NCBI RefSeq assembly: GCF_014652795.1 | Contig: NZ_BMZM01000005.1 | Coordinates: 1-64,000 of the forward strand | From: Kushneria pakistanensis | GTDB taxonomy: Bacteria > Pseudomonadota > Gammaproteobacteria > Pseudomonadales > Halomonadaceae | Length of the DNA stretch: 64,000 bases | Direction: 5' to 3' | In this document: positions 50,497 through 59,796 of the stretch, in pieces | How the letters are laid out: each line of letters opens with the position of its first letter | How positions within the stretch are numbered: the first letter of the stretch is position 1 | Position numbers and translations under genes: made by a program | The notes under the pieces: generated by a model | Seen by the model: only the letters and a program-made list of their open reading frames with translations | Databases searched by the model: none | Told to the model about the DNA's origin: nothing

Positions 50497-52419
50497 TTAC
50501 TGCTTTTTCTGGTCGTCGTTGACTTCTTCGTAGTCCGCATCGACCACATCGTCACCGGCCTTCTGGTCACCCTGCGGCTGCTCACCCTGGGGCTGCTCAC
50601 CCTGCTCGGCGTACATCTTCTGCGCCAGGTTACCGGAGGCTTCTGTCAGAGCATCCAGCTTCGGCTGAATCTGTTCCGGATCATCGCTCTTGATCGCCTC
50701 TTCCAGCTCGCTGATGGCGGTCTCGATGCTCTGGCGCTCTTCATCAGAGGCCTTGTCACCAGATTCTTCCAGTGTCTTGCGTGAGGCATGAATCATGCCG
50801 TCAGCCTGGTTACGCAGCTGTACCAGCTCTTCGAACTTCTTGTCCTCGGCCTCGTGAGCCTCGGCGTCCCTGACCATCTGATCAATCTCTTCATCGGAGA
50901 GACCGCCGGAGGACTTGATGACAATCGACTGTTCCTTGCCGGTCGCCTTGTCCTTCGCCGTGATGTTCAGGATGCCGTTGGCATCGAGATCAAAGGCCAC
51001 TTCGATCTGCGGCACGCCGCGCGGTGCCGGCGGAATATCGGCCAGATCAAAACGACCCAGTGACTTGTTTTGCGCCGCCTGCTTGCGCTCACCCTGCAGC
51101 GCATGGATGGTCACTGCCGTCTGGTTGTCCTCGGCCGTGGAGAAGGTCTGCGTCTTCTTGGTCGGGATCGTGGTGTTCTTTTCGATCAGCGGCGTCATCA
51201 CACCACCCATCGTTTCGATACCCAGCGTCAGCGGTGTGACGTCAAGCAGCAGTACGTCCTTGACGTCACCGCCCAGTACACCGCCCTGAAGCGCTGCACC
51301 CATGGCGACGGCTTCGTCCGGGTTGACGTCCTTGCGAGCGTCCTTGCCAAAGAATTCAGCGACCTTTTGCTGCACCATTGGCATGCGCGTCTGGCCACCG
51401 ACCAGAATCACGTCATGGATCTCGCTGTTGGAGAGACCGGCGTCCTGCATGGCAGTCTTGCACGGACCGAGCGAGCGCTGTACCAGATCTTCTACCAGCG
51501 ACTCGAGCTTGGCACGTGTGACCTTGACAGCCAGGTGCTTGGGACCAGTCTGGTCTGCCGTGATGTAGGGCAGGTTGACTTCGGTCTGCTGTGCAGAGGA
51601 AAGCTCGATCTTGGCTTTCTCGGCAGCTTCCTTCAGACGCTGCATGGCGAGCGAATCGCCCGACAGGTCGATACCGGAATCGTTCTTGAACTGCTGGACG
51701 AGATAGTCGATCAGTTTCAGGTCGAAATCTTCACCGCCCAGGAAGGTGTCACCGTTGGTCGCCAGTACTTCGAACTGCTTTTCGCCATCAACGTCGGCTA
51801 CTTCGATGATGGAAATATCGAAGGTGCCGCCGCCCAGGTCGTAGACCGCGATGGTACGGTCACCGCCGCTGCGATCCATGCCGTAGGCCAGTGCTGCTGC
51901 CGTCGGCTCATTGATGATGCGCTTGACTTCAAGACCGGCAATACGACCGGCATCCTTGGTCGCCTGACGCTGGGAGTCGTTGAAGTAGGCCGGTACGGTG
52001 ATGACCGCTTCCGTGACCTCTTCGCCAAGATAGTCCTCGGCGGTCTTTTTCATCTTCTTCAGGACTTCAGCGCTGACCTGCGGCGGGGCCATCTTCTTGT
52101 CGTTGACCTGCACCCAGGCATCGCCGTTGTCGGCTTCGATGATGCTGTAGGGCACCATCTTGATGTCCTTTTGAACAACGTCATCCTTGAACTTGCGGCC
52201 GATCAGACGCTTGACCGCATACAGGGTGTTGTTCGGATTGGTTACGGCCTGACGCTTGGCGGCCTGACCTACCAGTGTCTCGCCGTCATCGGTATAGCCG
52301 ATGATGGAAGGCGTCGTACGTCCGCCTTCGGCGTTTTCGATTACGCGGGTCTTGTCGCCATCAAGCACAGCCACACAGGAGTTGGTTGTGCCAAGGTCGA
52401 TACCAATAATGCGTCCCAT
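50497..52419 (-). CDS. dnaK: Chaperone protein DnaK
   Basis: Hsp70 chaperone, 640 residues. The N-terminal ATPase has [13 protein letters not shown], the phosphate loops [11 protein letters not shown] and VGGQTRMP, then the linker [13 protein letters not shown] and substrate-binding domain, ending in a Gln/Gly-rich tail with the acidic EEVND-type end. The start at 52419 has GAGG 8 nt upstream. It follows grpE with a sigma-32-like promoter between them. Confidence 0.97.
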   Translation of the reverse strand: MGRIIGIDLGTTNSCVAVLDGDKTRVIENAEGGRTTPSIIGYTDDGETLVGQAAKRQAVTNPNNTLYAVKRLIGRKFKDDVVQKDIKMVPYSIIEADNGDAWVQVNDKKMAPPQVSAEVLKKMKKTAEDYLGEEVTEAVITVPAYFNDSQRQATKDAGRIAGLEVKRIINEPTAAALAYGMDRSGGDRTIAVYDLGGGTFDISIIEVADVDGEKQFEVLATNGDTFLGGEDFDLKLIDYLVQQFKNDSGIDLSGDSLAMQRLKEAAEKAKIELSSAQQTEVNLPYITADQTGPKHLAVKVTRAKLESLVEDLVQRSLGPCKTAMQDAGLSNSEIHDVILVGGQTRMPMVQQKVAEFFGKDARKDVNPDEAVAMGAALQGGVLGGDVKDVLLLDVTPLTLGIETMGGVMTPLIEKNTTIPTKKTQTFSTAEDNQTAVTIHALQGERKQAAQNKSLGRFDLADIPPAPRGVPQIEVAFDLDANGILNITAKDKATGKEQSIVIKSSGGLSDEEIDQMVRDAEAHEAEDKKFEELVQLRNQADGMIHASRKTLEESGDKASDEERQSIETAISELEEAIKSDDPEQIQPKLDALTEASGNLAQKMYAEQGEQPQGEQPQGDQKAGDDVVDADYEEVNDDQKKQ

Positions 52420-52492
52420 AGTGTCACCTCGAAAAATCTTCTGAACCAAAAATGCTTTCGATGCGCAGCCAACGCTGCGTGGATGTCTGCCT

Positions 52493-52520
52493 ATGTGTGG
52501 GCATTGCGATGCTTTTCAAG
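52493..52520 (-). promoter_or_regulatory. Sigma-32-like promoter of dnaK
   Basis: CTTGAAA (52514-52520) is a perfect heat-shock -35 on the minus strand, followed after 12 bp by CCCACACAT (52493-52501), a partial match to CCCCATNT. It lies about 75-100 bp upstream of the dnaK start. Confidence 0.6.
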
Positions 52521-52564
52521 ACCCCACATGTATCGTTGTCGACAAAAACATCTCTATCAGGCCA

Positions 52565-53191
52565 TCAGGCCTGCTTGCTCACCACGACCATGGCCGGGCG
52601 CACCAGGCGGCCGTTGAGCGTGTACCCCTTTTGCATGACATCCATGACCGTATTGGGGTCCATTTGCGGGTTGGGCACCAGCGTCATGGCTTCGTGATAC
52701 TGGGGGTCAAAGGGCTCACCGTGCGGATCAACCGGCTCGACACCAAATTTTTTCAGCACATCGAGCTGCATCCTGAGCGTCATCGATACCCCTTCACGAT
52801 GGGTCTCGCTGACATCCTCGCTCATGCTCTCAAGCCCCTTTTCAAGGCTGTCCACAACCGGCAGCAGTTCCTTGACGAACTTCTCAAGTGCAAATTTCTT
52901 CGCCTTGTCAGCATCCTGTTCGGCACGTCGGCGTGCATTCTGCGCCTCGGCAGCCGCGCGAACCTGCTGATCCTTTGCCTGTGCCAGCTCCTGCTCAAGT
53001 TCTGCCACGCGGGCCGCGAGAATATCGGCTTCCTGATCGCTCTGGCTCATCGCTGCATCGTCATCTGTCTGCAACGCTTCCTCGAGGCCATCAAGGGTGT
53101 CCACGTTTTCGGTATCAAGCGATTGCGGCTCGGCGTCTCGCTCGGCGCGCTCGAGTTCTTCATCCTTCGGATCATGCGGCTTGTTGGTCAT
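52565..53191 (-). CDS. grpE: Nucleotide exchange factor GrpE
   Basis: Releases ADP from DnaK. The 208-residue protein has an acidic N-terminus (about 1-60), a long coiled coil (about 60-135, rich in Glu/Gln/Ala/Lys) and the C-terminal beta domain with [17 protein letters not shown] and [22 protein letters not shown]. It is the first gene of grpE–dnaK–dnaJ. Confidence 0.95.
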   Translation of the reverse strand: MTNKPHDPKDEELERAERDAEPQSLDTENVDTLDGLEEALQTDDDAAMSQSDQEADILAARVAELEQELAQAKDQQVRAAAEAQNARRRAEQDADKAKKFALEKFVKELLPVVDSLEKGLESMSEDVSETHREGVSMTLRMQLDVLKKFGVEPVDPHGEPFDPQYHEAMTLVPNPQMDPNTVMDVMQKGYTLNGRLVRPAMVVVSKQA

Positions 53192-53312
53192 ACCCCACTC
53201 CTGACTCGCTGTGTCTGCCTTTTAAGTCATGCCACTCTTGCGCGGGCAGTACGCGACCGGCTGTCAGTGCGTCATCCTGTAGAGCGACATTCATGCTGAA
53301 AACTGTTTAACC

Positions 53313-53341
53313 AAATGGGGCGCTCGGAGCGCGATCTCAAG
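53313..53341 (-). promoter_or_regulatory. Sigma-32 promoter of grpE
   Basis: CTTGAGA (53335-53341) and CCCCATTT (53313-53320) on the minus strand with a 14-bp spacer match the CTTGAAA-N11-16-CCCCATNT heat-shock consensus with one -35 mismatch. The predicted start is near 53306, leaving a leader of about 115 nt. Confidence 0.82.
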
Positions 53342-53413
53342 GCGTGAAGGCGATGAAATTACCAATTCAGGGTATTGAAGCGTGTCAAAAGCCGCTGTAT
53401 AAAAACACAATCA

Positions 53414-53429
53414 CTGTATATAAAGTCAG
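53414..53429 (+). promoter_or_regulatory. LexA box upstream of recN
   Basis: CTGTATATAAAGTCAG fits the CTG-N10-CAG LexA operator. A weaker half-matching copy, CTGTATAAAAACACAA, precedes it (53395-53410). It lies about 50 bp before recN, which is strongly SOS-induced in gammaproteobacteria. Confidence 0.8.
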
Positions 53430-53480
53430 TCTTCAACCCACTAAACCCAGCCTTTTGCGATACCGCACACGGGAGTGGCC

Positions 53481-55154
53481 ATGCTGTCTCAGCTATCCAT
53501 CAGTAACTACGCCATCGTTGAACATCTGGAACTGGATTTCCGGGATGGCATGACGGCCATTACCGGCGAAACCGGTGCCGGCAAGTCCATTCTTCTGGAT
53601 GCCCTGTCGCTTTGTCTGGGAGACAGAGCCGATGCCGGCAGCGTACGCCATGGTGCAGCAAGAGCTGACCTAGCCGTACGTTTTGATGTCGAAGCGCTAC
53701 CGGAAGCACGCGCCTGGCTTTCCGAGCGCGACCTGGACAATACAGAATGCCTGCTGCGTCGCTCGGTTACTGCCAACGGGCGTTCAAAGGCGTGGATCAA
53801 CGGCGTGCCGGCCACACTGGCCGATCTCAAGGCGCTGAGCGAACACCTGATCGATATTTATGGCCAGCATGCTCACCAGACACTGATGCGTGAAGAGACG
53901 CACCTGCGTCTTCTGGACGATTTTGCCGGTCACAGTGACGCTGTTGCTACGCTGACCCAGCACTATCGTCAATGGCAGCAGGCCAGTCGCCGGCTACGGG
54001 CCGCACGTGAAAGCGGGGATGAGCAACAGGCACGCTGTCAGCTGCTGCGCTATCAGGTGGAGGAGCTCGACATTCTGGCACTGGGTGAAGATGAACTTTC
54101 AGCCCTGGAGGATGAACAGACTCGTCTGGCCAATGCCGAAGAGATCATTACCCAGGCACAGTTTGCAGCTGACTGCTGCGATCATGATGAGGATGGCGTA
54201 CTGCCGCGGCTGGCCCAGGCCAGACAGCGTCTGGAACAGCTGCCCGGCAGTGACAGCGGTGCGCTGGCCAATGTGCTGGCCATGCTCAACGATGCCAGCA
54301 TTCAATTGCAGGAAGCCGGCTATGAGCTGCACCGTTATGTCGATAGTACCGAGCTGGACCCCGAACGTTTGATGGTGGTCGAGTCACGGCTGGCAGAAAT
54401 TCATCGCATCGCCCGCAAGCACCATGTCATGCCCGAGGAAGTACCGGCGCTGCATCAACGGCTGCAGAGCGAGCTTTGCGCGCTTCAGGATGACGGGGAA
54501 GACCTGGAAACGCTGGTAAAGATGACAGAAACGGCGCGCAACGCCTGGCGCGAGCTGGCCCGCCAGATTTCCGAGCAGCGTATGGAAGCCGCACGCCGCA
54601 TGGGTGAGGAAGTGCAGTCCCAGCTGGCCTTTCTGGGCATGGAAAAGGCAGGTTTTGCCGTTGATGTTGCGCGCAGAGACACTGCTCAGCCCGAGGGCAT
54701 GGATCGGGTCAGCTTTTTGATCAGCGCCAATCCCGGTCAGCCGGCCCGGGCATTGACGCGGGTGGCCTCAGGAGGCGAGCTTTCTCGCGTCAGCCTGGCC
54801 ATTCAGGTGGTGGCAGCCCAACACAGCACCATACCGACTCTTGTCTTTGATGAAGTGGATGTCGGGATTTCAGGCGCCACAGCAGAGATTGTCGGTCAGT
54901 TGCTGCGCCAGCTGGGCAGCCAGGGTCAGATCCTTTGTGTCACGCATCTGCCTCAGGTCGCGGCACAGGGTCATCAGCATCTGCATATTGAAAAGCAGGC
55001 AGATGAGCGAACCACTCATACCACCATGGCGCTGCTTGATGAGGGCGGGCGTGTACGGGAGCTGGCGCGCATGCTGGGAGGCGTACATCTTTCAGAGCGC
55101 ACGCTGGCTCATGCTCGCGAAATGCTGGACGTCAGCCAGCGCTCGCCACATTAA
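53481..55154 (+). CDS. recN: DNA repair protein RecN
   Basis: SMC-like ATPase for double-strand-break repair. The 557-residue protein has Walker A in ITGETGAGKSILLDALSLCLG at the N-terminus, two long central coiled coils, and the C-terminal signature RVASGGELSRVSLAIQV with Walker B PTLVFDEVDVGISG. The ATG at 53481 has GGGAG 5 nt upstream. It is divergent from the grpE operon. Confidence 0.95.
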   Translation: MLSQLSISNYAIVEHLELDFRDGMTAITGETGAGKSILLDALSLCLGDRADAGSVRHGAARADLAVRFDVEALPEARAWLSERDLDNTECLLRRSVTANGRSKAWINGVPATLADLKALSEHLIDIYGQHAHQTLMREETHLRLLDDFAGHSDAVATLTQHYRQWQQASRRLRAARESGDEQQARCQLLRYQVEELDILALGEDELSALEDEQTRLANAEEIITQAQFAADCCDHDEDGVLPRLAQARQRLEQLPGSDSGALANVLAMLNDASIQLQEAGYELHRYVDSTELDPERLMVVESRLAEIHRIARKHHVMPEEVPALHQRLQSELCALQDDGEDLETLVKMTETARNAWRELARQISEQRMEAARRMGEEVQSQLAFLGMEKAGFAVDVARRDTAQPEGMDRVSFLISANPGQPARALTRVASGGELSRVSLAIQVVAAQHSTIPTLVFDEVDVGISGATAEIVGQLLRQLGSQGQILCVTHLPQVAAQGHQHLHIEKQADERTTHTTMALLDEGGRVRELARMLGGVHLSERTLAHAREMLDVSQRSPH

Positions 55155-55178
55155 GTAAACAAGGTAACGTCAGACATC

Positions 55179-55206
55179 AAAACGCCGCGAATATTCGCGG
55201 CGTTTT
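55179..55206. terminator. Bidirectional terminator between recN and fur
   Basis: Perfect 14-bp inverted repeat centred at 55192/55193 (AAAACGCCGCGAAT / ATTCGCGGCGTTTT), serving both convergent genes. Confidence 0.92.
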
Positions 55207-55236
55207 CATGATCACCCCTGTCTGCGCGGGCTCTTG

Positions 55237-55686
55237 TCAACGGCGGTTGCCGCCGTCCTGTCGCGTAGCACTGGAGCCCTTGGGGCGCACGTATAATACC
55301 AGCGCGTGATCAACCAGCTCGTAGCCACGCTCTTCGGCAAGCTCACGCTGACGCCGTTCGATATCGCGATCAAAGAACTCAACGACTTCGCCGGTCTCAA
55401 GGCATAGCATATGATCGTGATGCTCTTCCTGAGACATCTCGAATACGGCATGGCCGCCGTCGAAATTATGGCGTACAACAAGTCCTGCGGATTCAAACTG
55501 TGTCAGTACACGATAAACGGTGGCCAGACCGACGTCTTCACCGGAATCCAGCAGCGCCTTGTAGACGTCTTCGGCGCTCATGTGCAGATCCTCTTCCCGA
55601 GTTGCCTCGAGGATCTGAAGGATTTTTACGCGTGGCAGGGTCACCTTGAGCCCCGCCTTGCGTAACTCCTGATTTCTATCGGCCAT
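55237..55686 (-). CDS. fur: Ferric uptake regulator Fur
   Basis: Fe2+-dependent repressor, 149 residues. It has the winged helix with LKVTLPRVKILQIL and GLATVYRVLTQFESAGLV, the metal-binding HHDHMLCLETGEVVEFFD and a C-terminal dimerisation domain. As in Pseudomonas, the second Cys of the CxxC zinc pair is missing (CLET). The start at 55686 matches the family; upstream codons run into bamE. Divergent from bamE, a conserved pair. A predicted target box lies at 45.15 kb. Confidence 0.95.
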   Translation of the reverse strand: MADRNQELRKAGLKVTLPRVKILQILEATREEDLHMSAEDVYKALLDSGEDVGLATVYRVLTQFESAGLVVRHNFDGGHAVFEMSQEEHHDHMLCLETGEVVEFFDRDIERRQRELAEERGYELVDHALVLYVRPKGSSATRQDGGNRR

Positions 55687-55759
55687 GGTAGCTCTTCGCA
55701 GTCTCTGGATGTATCGGGTATGATCGATCAAGGCAAACGATAGGGAAAGTCCCAGGCAA

Positions 55760-56200
55760 ATGCAAAACACGCTCAAGCTTATAATTTTTTCTTTTTTGGT
55801 CAGTCTGTTAGCAGCATGCGTATACAAGCGCGACCTGCCACAGGGCAATCTCATCACCCCCGATATGGTGTCGCAATTACAGCCCGGCATGAGCCGTCAG
55901 CAGGTGGTACAGGTCATGGGTAGCCCCCTGATGTACAACGCCTTTGACGATGCAAGCTGGAACTATGTCTATCGGCTGAAAGATGCTGATGACAATATCA
56001 CTGAAAAGCAGGTTTCGCTCGTCTTTAATGGCAATCAACTGGCCGACATTCAGACATCCGGTGATATTGATGCCAACGTACACGGTCAGCAGCGCGACGC
56101 ACCTGCCTCTGCTGCCGCTGCGGGGCCGGGAGAGGCGATATCACCCATGGGCAGCCCCACGTCAAACCCTGAAGGCGGCGCTGCTGACCCCACTTTGTAA
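55760..56200 (+). CDS. bamE: Outer membrane assembly lipoprotein BamE
   Basis: Lipoprotein of the BAM complex for beta-barrel insertion. The 146-residue precursor has a signal peptide ending in LLAAC (Cys at residue 20), then the SmpA/OmlA domain: DLPQGNLITPDMVSQLQPGMSRQQVVQVMGSP and FDDASWNYVYRLK. A long Ala/Gly/Pro tail beyond residue 115 is not conserved. Divergent from fur. Confidence 0.93.
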   Translation: MQNTLKLIIFSFLVSLLAACVYKRDLPQGNLITPDMVSQLQPGMSRQQVVQVMGSPLMYNAFDDASWNYVYRLKDADDNITEKQVSLVFNGNQLADIQTSGDIDANVHGQQRDAPASAAAAGPGEAISPMGSPTSNPEGGAADPTL

Positions 56201-56222
56201 GCAACCACAGGACAGGTGGCTT

Positions 56223-56531
56223 TCAGTCCTTTCGTCGGGCTCGCGCCCGACGAGCCTGTTTCGGATCGATCTGAAGTGGTCTGTATATCTCGATACGCTC
56301 TCCCTGACGCACTGTCTGTTCAGCAGGCGCCCTGACATGTTCACCGAATATCCCCAGTTGCAAGGCATGAAGGGGTATTGCGGCCAGCTCGTCTACCCGT
56401 CCGCAAAATCCTGAAGCCTCAAGCACTGACAAGACGGTTGAGCCATAAGGCACGGTAACGCTTTCCAGGTATTGTCTTTCCGAAGTCGCCCAGGCGATTT
56501 CACAGGTGATGTCTGCTGCTTCCTTTTGCAT
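56223..56531 (-). CDS. rnfH: RnfH family ubiquitin-like protein
   Basis: Small beta-grasp protein of unknown function, 102 residues, with ITCEIAWATSERQYLESVTVPYGSTVLSVLEASG, LGIFGEHV and the terminal GERIEIYRPLQIDPKQARRARA typical of the family. It overlaps the ratA stop as TGATG; ratA–rnfH (yfjG–yfjF) is a conserved pair and is sometimes discussed as a toxin–antitoxin module, which is not established. Confidence 0.92.
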   Translation of the reverse strand: MQKEAADITCEIAWATSERQYLESVTVPYGSTVLSVLEASGFCGRVDELAAIPLHALQLGIFGEHVRAPAEQTVRQGERIEIYRPLQIDPKQARRARARRKD

Positions 56532-56965
56532 CAACGTCCGTACACCCTGTCTGCCCGCTCAATAAAGGCATCCACCAGATGGCCCGCCAATTGATTGAAA
56601 AGACGCCCAAAGGCCATCCCCAATAGACGGTTGGAAAACTCGAACTCCAGATGCAGCTCTACTCGACAGGAGCGCTCATCAAGGGCCACAAACTTCCAGT
56701 AACCTTCAAAACGCTTAAAAGGGCCGCTGGCTAGAGTAAGGTCGATACGATCAAAGGGCTTGAGCGCATTGTGGGTACGAAAGGTCTGCTCGATCCCTCC
56801 CTTGCCCAGGGTAAGCTCACCCACCAGATGCTGCTCCCCCTTTTCTACCGTGCGCGCATTACGGCAATTGGGAAGGAACTCGGGGTAGCGTTCGAAATCA
56901 TTTACCAGATCAAACATCTGCTGATCGGTGTGTCGCACCATCGCGGAGCGATCAACGGTGGGCAT
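56531..56965 (-). CDS. ratA: RatA family START-domain protein
   Basis: COQ10/START-like protein, 144 residues. It has MPTVDRSAMVRHTDQQMFDLVNDFERYPEFLPNC and the C-terminal amphipathic NRLLGMAFGRLFNQLAGHLVDAF. The family includes E. coli RatA, reported to inhibit 70S association, and ubiquinone-binding Coq10; which role applies is unknown. GGGAG precedes the ATG at 56965; the frame extends further up but without support. Divergent from smpB. Confidence 0.9.
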   Translation of the reverse strand: MPTVDRSAMVRHTDQQMFDLVNDFERYPEFLPNCRNARTVEKGEQHLVGELTLGKGGIEQTFRTHNALKPFDRIDLTLASGPFKRFEGYWKFVALDERSCRVELHLEFEFSNRLLGMAFGRLFNQLAGHLVDAFIERADRVYGR

Positions 56966-57118
56966 GCCCTTCTCCCATGACGCAGGCACGCACAGCGCGT
57001 ACCATGGTTGACGTTTGTTCACACATGCTTGAATGATATCACGCCTCCCCCCATTTTAAGGTGAGTACGCGCATGTGATGCATTGCATGATTCCTACAGT
57101 CAAGGAGATGACATTTCG

Positions 57119-57595
57119 ATGGGCAAGAAGAAACACCAGCCCTCAGGCAATCTGATTGCCCAGAACCGCAAGGCGCGCCACGAATATCACATCGAGGAAA
57201 GCTTTGAAGCAGGGCTCGCGCTGTCAGGATGGGAAGTCAAGAGCCTGCGCGCCGGCAAGGCACAGCTGACGGATACCTATATTCTGGTACGTCGTGGCGA
57301 GGCGTGGCTCATGGGCGCTCATTTTACGCCCCTGAACACCACCAGTACGCACGAAGTGGCCGAGCCTGCCCGCACGCGCAAACTGCTGCTGCATAGAAAG
57401 GAAATTGCCAAAATCTTTTCACGCACCCAAGACAAGGGGCATACCTGTGTGCCATTGAGACTTTACTGGAAAGGGCATCTGGTCAAGTGCGAGCTGGCAT
57501 TGGTAGTGGGCAAGCAAAAGCATGACAAGCGGGAAACCGAAAAACAACGGGATTGGCAGCGCCAGAAGGCACGCGTCGTTCGCGAACAACGCTAG
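57119..57595 (+). CDS. smpB: SsrA-binding protein SmpB
   Basis: Binds tmRNA for trans-translation. The 158-residue protein has the OB fold with [26 protein letters not shown] and [10 protein letters not shown], and the basic C-terminal tail [31 protein letters not shown] precedes the ATG at 57119. The ssrA gene follows 101 bp downstream on the same strand. Confidence 0.96.
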   Translation: MGKKKHQPSGNLIAQNRKARHEYHIEESFEAGLALSGWEVKSLRAGKAQLTDTYILVRRGEAWLMGAHFTPLNTTSTHEVAEPARTRKLLLHRKEIAKIFSRTQDKGHTCVPLRLYWKGHLVKCELALVVGKQKHDKRETEKQRDWQRQKARVVREQR

Positions 57596-57654
57596 CCCTG
57601 AAAGCTAGCTCGCACAGCAACAACAAAATCGAAAAACATGATATCCGTCGTTGA

Positions 57655-57683
57655 TTGGCGCCAGCACTGATTGTTGCTATAAT
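57655..57683 (+). promoter_or_regulatory. Promoter of ssrA
   Basis: TTGGCG (57655-57660) and a perfect TATAAT (57678-57683) with a 17-bp spacer; the predicted start is a few bases before the mature 5' end at 57697. Confidence 0.82.
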
Positions 57684-57696
57684 CTTTCAGTGATCT

Positions 57697-58078
57697 GGGG
57701 GCGTTATGGATTCGACGCCGGTTGCAGATCCTGAGGTGCATGCCGAGAGCGTAACGTATCTCGTAAATACCACGTTACTCTAAAATAGTCGCAAACGACG
57801 AAAACTATGCTCAAGAGGGCGCGCTGGCAGCTTAAACCCTGCTGGTAACCTTCTTACCCCGAAGCGATGTGCCTGTTCATCGTAACGGGGCTATGAGCTA
57901 CAGCTGACAGGATCGTGGTTGGCTTTGTTCTCGCGTCAACCGTTAAACCTTAGAGAGCCCGCTGTATCGGATCCTGCTCGTCGGAGCCGATACGGTTGAA
58001 CCAAAAGACGAAACTAAGCATGTAGAGCTGATGGACGAGTGCCGGCGGACGGGGGTTCAACTCCCCCCGCCTCCACCA
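57697..58078 (+). ncRNA. ssrA: Transfer-messenger RNA (tmRNA)
   Basis: Ribosome rescue RNA of 382 nt. The 5' GGGGGCG pairs with the 3' CGCCTCC before ACCA, forming the tRNA-Ala-like acceptor, and GGGTTCAA marks the T arm. The tag reading frame (57791-57835) encodes ANDENYAQEGALAA, then TAA; compared with E. coli the tag has four extra residues between the Tyr-Ala and Leu-Ala-Ala parts but keeps the ALAA degron. CCA is encoded. Confidence 0.97.
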
Positions 58079-58087
58079 AACATCAAA

Positions 58088-58117
58088 AAAGCCGCTGATC
58101 ATTCAGCGGCTTTTTTT
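58088..58117 (+). terminator. Terminator of ssrA
   Basis: Stem GCCGCTGA (58091-58098) and TCAGCGGC (58103-58110), followed by seven T's. Confidence 0.93.
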
Positions 58118-58405
58118 GTTTTTTATTCTATGATTAACGACACAAGGCAAGATATTTAAACATATTAATTTAATCGAACCTCGCATTAATAAGAAATTTT
58201 CATTGTATCGGGATTAACTGCAGGTATTTATATATTTCTATATAGCCGGTTTATCTACACCCTTTTATTAAAATGCACATCGTTATTTCTTAAGATATTG
58301 AAAATTTATCCTAATGGTACTGTGCTACCGCGTATCAACCGCTTCAAAAGGCGCTCGTCGTCGCTTTGCGCGTTCCAGCCTACCTGCCAGGACGCCCTAA
58401 ACGAT
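58118..58405. other. AT-rich gene-free interval after ssrA
   Basis: About 290 bp, much richer in A+T than the flanks up to about 58320 (for example the run of TTTATATA-type words near 58230). I see no gene, no copy of the tmRNA 3' end that would mark an attachment site, and no tandem repeat. The sharp composition change suggests acquired or relict DNA. Confidence 0.5.
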
Positions 58406-58585
58406 TTAATGTTCCAGATGATCAAAACCGTTTTTTAATTGCCCTGGTTGGCAGCAGTAATTATGCAGGAAGTAACAAAAAGCACACAAAGCGACTTGCG
58501 GCACCACTTCGGCACATCTTAGTGGCGAACACACTGCCAACATTACGTTATCGCAGCCAATGCATATCGGAATGATGTTTTTCAT
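58406..58585 (-). CDS. Possible Cys-rich small protein
   Basis: An ATG at 58585 with GAGG 6 nt upstream opens a 59-codon frame with eight cysteines, mostly in pairs (CIGC, CSPLRC, CAFC, CC). I do not recognise the family, and there is no signal peptide beyond a weakly hydrophobic start. A 16-bp perfect hairpin sits immediately upstream of the ribosome binding site. It may be spurious, since the surrounding DNA is otherwise noncoding. Confidence 0.35.
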   Translation of the reverse strand: MKNIIPICIGCDNVMLAVCSPLRCAEVVPQVALCAFCYFLHNYCCQPGQLKNGFDHLEH

Positions 58586-58593
58586 GAATGACC

Positions 58594-58631
58594 TCGTATC
58601 ATTTTTCAGATCAAACTGAAAAATGATACGA
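58594..58631. repeat. Perfect 16-bp inverted repeat (long hairpin)
   Basis: TCGTATCATTTTTCAG (58594-58609) and its exact complement (58616-58631) with a 6-nt loop. No U-run follows on either strand. It abuts the ribosome binding site of the leftward Cys-rich frame and lies 145 bp before the rightward ATP-grasp gene. Confidence 0.85.
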
Positions 58632-58776
58632 ATACCTTCATATACTGGCTCAGCGGCTTTTGGTCGTTTGTCAGCTGGCAAGGTTGTTCATGGCCAACGC
58701 AGCACATCACTTCCGATACACCAGCCTGATTCACAGGCAGCTGTATCGCAGGGTATCCAAGAATGAAGGAGGGCAT

Positions 58777-59748
58777 ATGCCCAGGGCCGTAAAAAACCTG
58801 TTTGCCGACTCGCTGACGGCTGAATCGGAGCCTCAAATGGAAAAGCAGGACAGCAGGGTTGTCGAAGCGGAGAAAAAGGACCGCATCGAAGAATTCCTGC
58901 GTCTGGCGCGTCGCAGCATCATGAATGTCCTCCCTGACAAGTGGCATACGGCGCTTCGCTATCGACGCGTATTCGGCGAATTCCCTGACCTGAAAAATCC
59001 GCGCACCTTTAATGAAAAGATCTGCTATCGCAAGATCAATCCTCAGCCCATTTATTCAATTCTCAGCGACAAGATTGCAGCGCGTGATTATGTGGCGCAC
59101 ACCATTGGCGAACAATATCTTGTGCCCTGCTACGCAATAGAATCAGAGCCTACGCCGGCCACCTATTCAGCACTGCCGGAAAGCTTTGTCATGAAAGCCA
59201 ATCATGGCTTTGGCTACAATCTGCTCGTTCGCAACAAGGCTGACCATCCGTTCCCTCAGATCTATAATCTGGGACAACACTGGCTGGGGCAGGATTTCTA
59301 CGATGTCTGTCGAGAAGCTCACTATCGTGAGATCAAGCCTCGCCTGATCTTTGAAAAACTGCTTCTGGATGACCTTGGCAACATTCCCAAGGACTTCAAG
59401 TTTCATTGCTTTCAGCGCGAAGGCGAAGATCCGGTTGTTTTTATCGAAGTCACTCATGACCGCTTTACCAACTACAAGGTCGATTTCTACAACCAGCACT
59501 GGGAGCTGGTAGAGATCCGTCGCTCGGAAGTCAGCACCGGACAGGCCATGCCCCGCCCTCAGCAACTTGATGAAGCGCTTGAACTGGCGCTCAAGCTTGC
59601 CAACGGTTTTTCTTATGTCCGAGTGGATTTTTACCTGGTGGGCGATGCCATTTACTTCGGCGAAATGACCTTTACGCCTACTGCGGGACTGACAAAATTC
59701 AAGGATCGCGAAACCGACCGCCAGTGGGGCACTCTGTTCGACATTTAG
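58777..59748 (+). CDS. TupA-like ATP-grasp protein
   Basis: The 323-residue protein resembles the TupA-like ATP-grasp family (PF14305), often found in polysaccharide and teichuronopeptide gene sets and thought to ligate amino acids to sugars. Supporting segments are NPRTFNEKICYRKIN, LSDKIAARDYV, LVPCYAI, FVMKANHGFGYNLLV, FEKLLLDD with PKDFKFHCF, and YVRVDFYLVGDAIYFGEMTFTPTAGL, which carries ATP-grasp metal ligands. AAGGAGG precedes the ATG at 58777. It is alone, without glycosyltransferases, in a patch that looks acquired. Confidence 0.82.
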   Translation: MPRAVKNLFADSLTAESEPQMEKQDSRVVEAEKKDRIEEFLRLARRSIMNVLPDKWHTALRYRRVFGEFPDLKNPRTFNEKICYRKINPQPIYSILSDKIAARDYVAHTIGEQYLVPCYAIESEPTPATYSALPESFVMKANHGFGYNLLVRNKADHPFPQIYNLGQHWLGQDFYDVCREAHYREIKPRLIFEKLLLDDLGNIPKDFKFHCFQREGEDPVVFIEVTHDRFTNYKVDFYNQHWELVEIRRSEVSTGQAMPRPQQLDEALELALKLANGFSYVRVDFYLVGDAIYFGEMTFTPTAGLTKFKDRETDRQWGTLFDI

Positions 59749-59796
59749 GTCGTCTACCCCGACATGGCAATCCACTTTTGATTGCCATGTCAGGTT

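Noticed and set aside
56223..56965. rnfH–ratA as a defence-type toxin–antitoxin system
   Set aside because: This is a conserved chromosomal housekeeping pair in gammaproteobacteria, and the toxin–antitoxin role is not established.
57619..57628. AACAACAAAA between smpB and ssrA as a second Hfq/Crc sponge
   Set aside because: A single motif without repeats or loop structure; likely chance.
58055..58078. tmRNA 3' end as an active attachment site
   Set aside because: No second copy of the 3' end was seen downstream in the window and no integrase gene is present.
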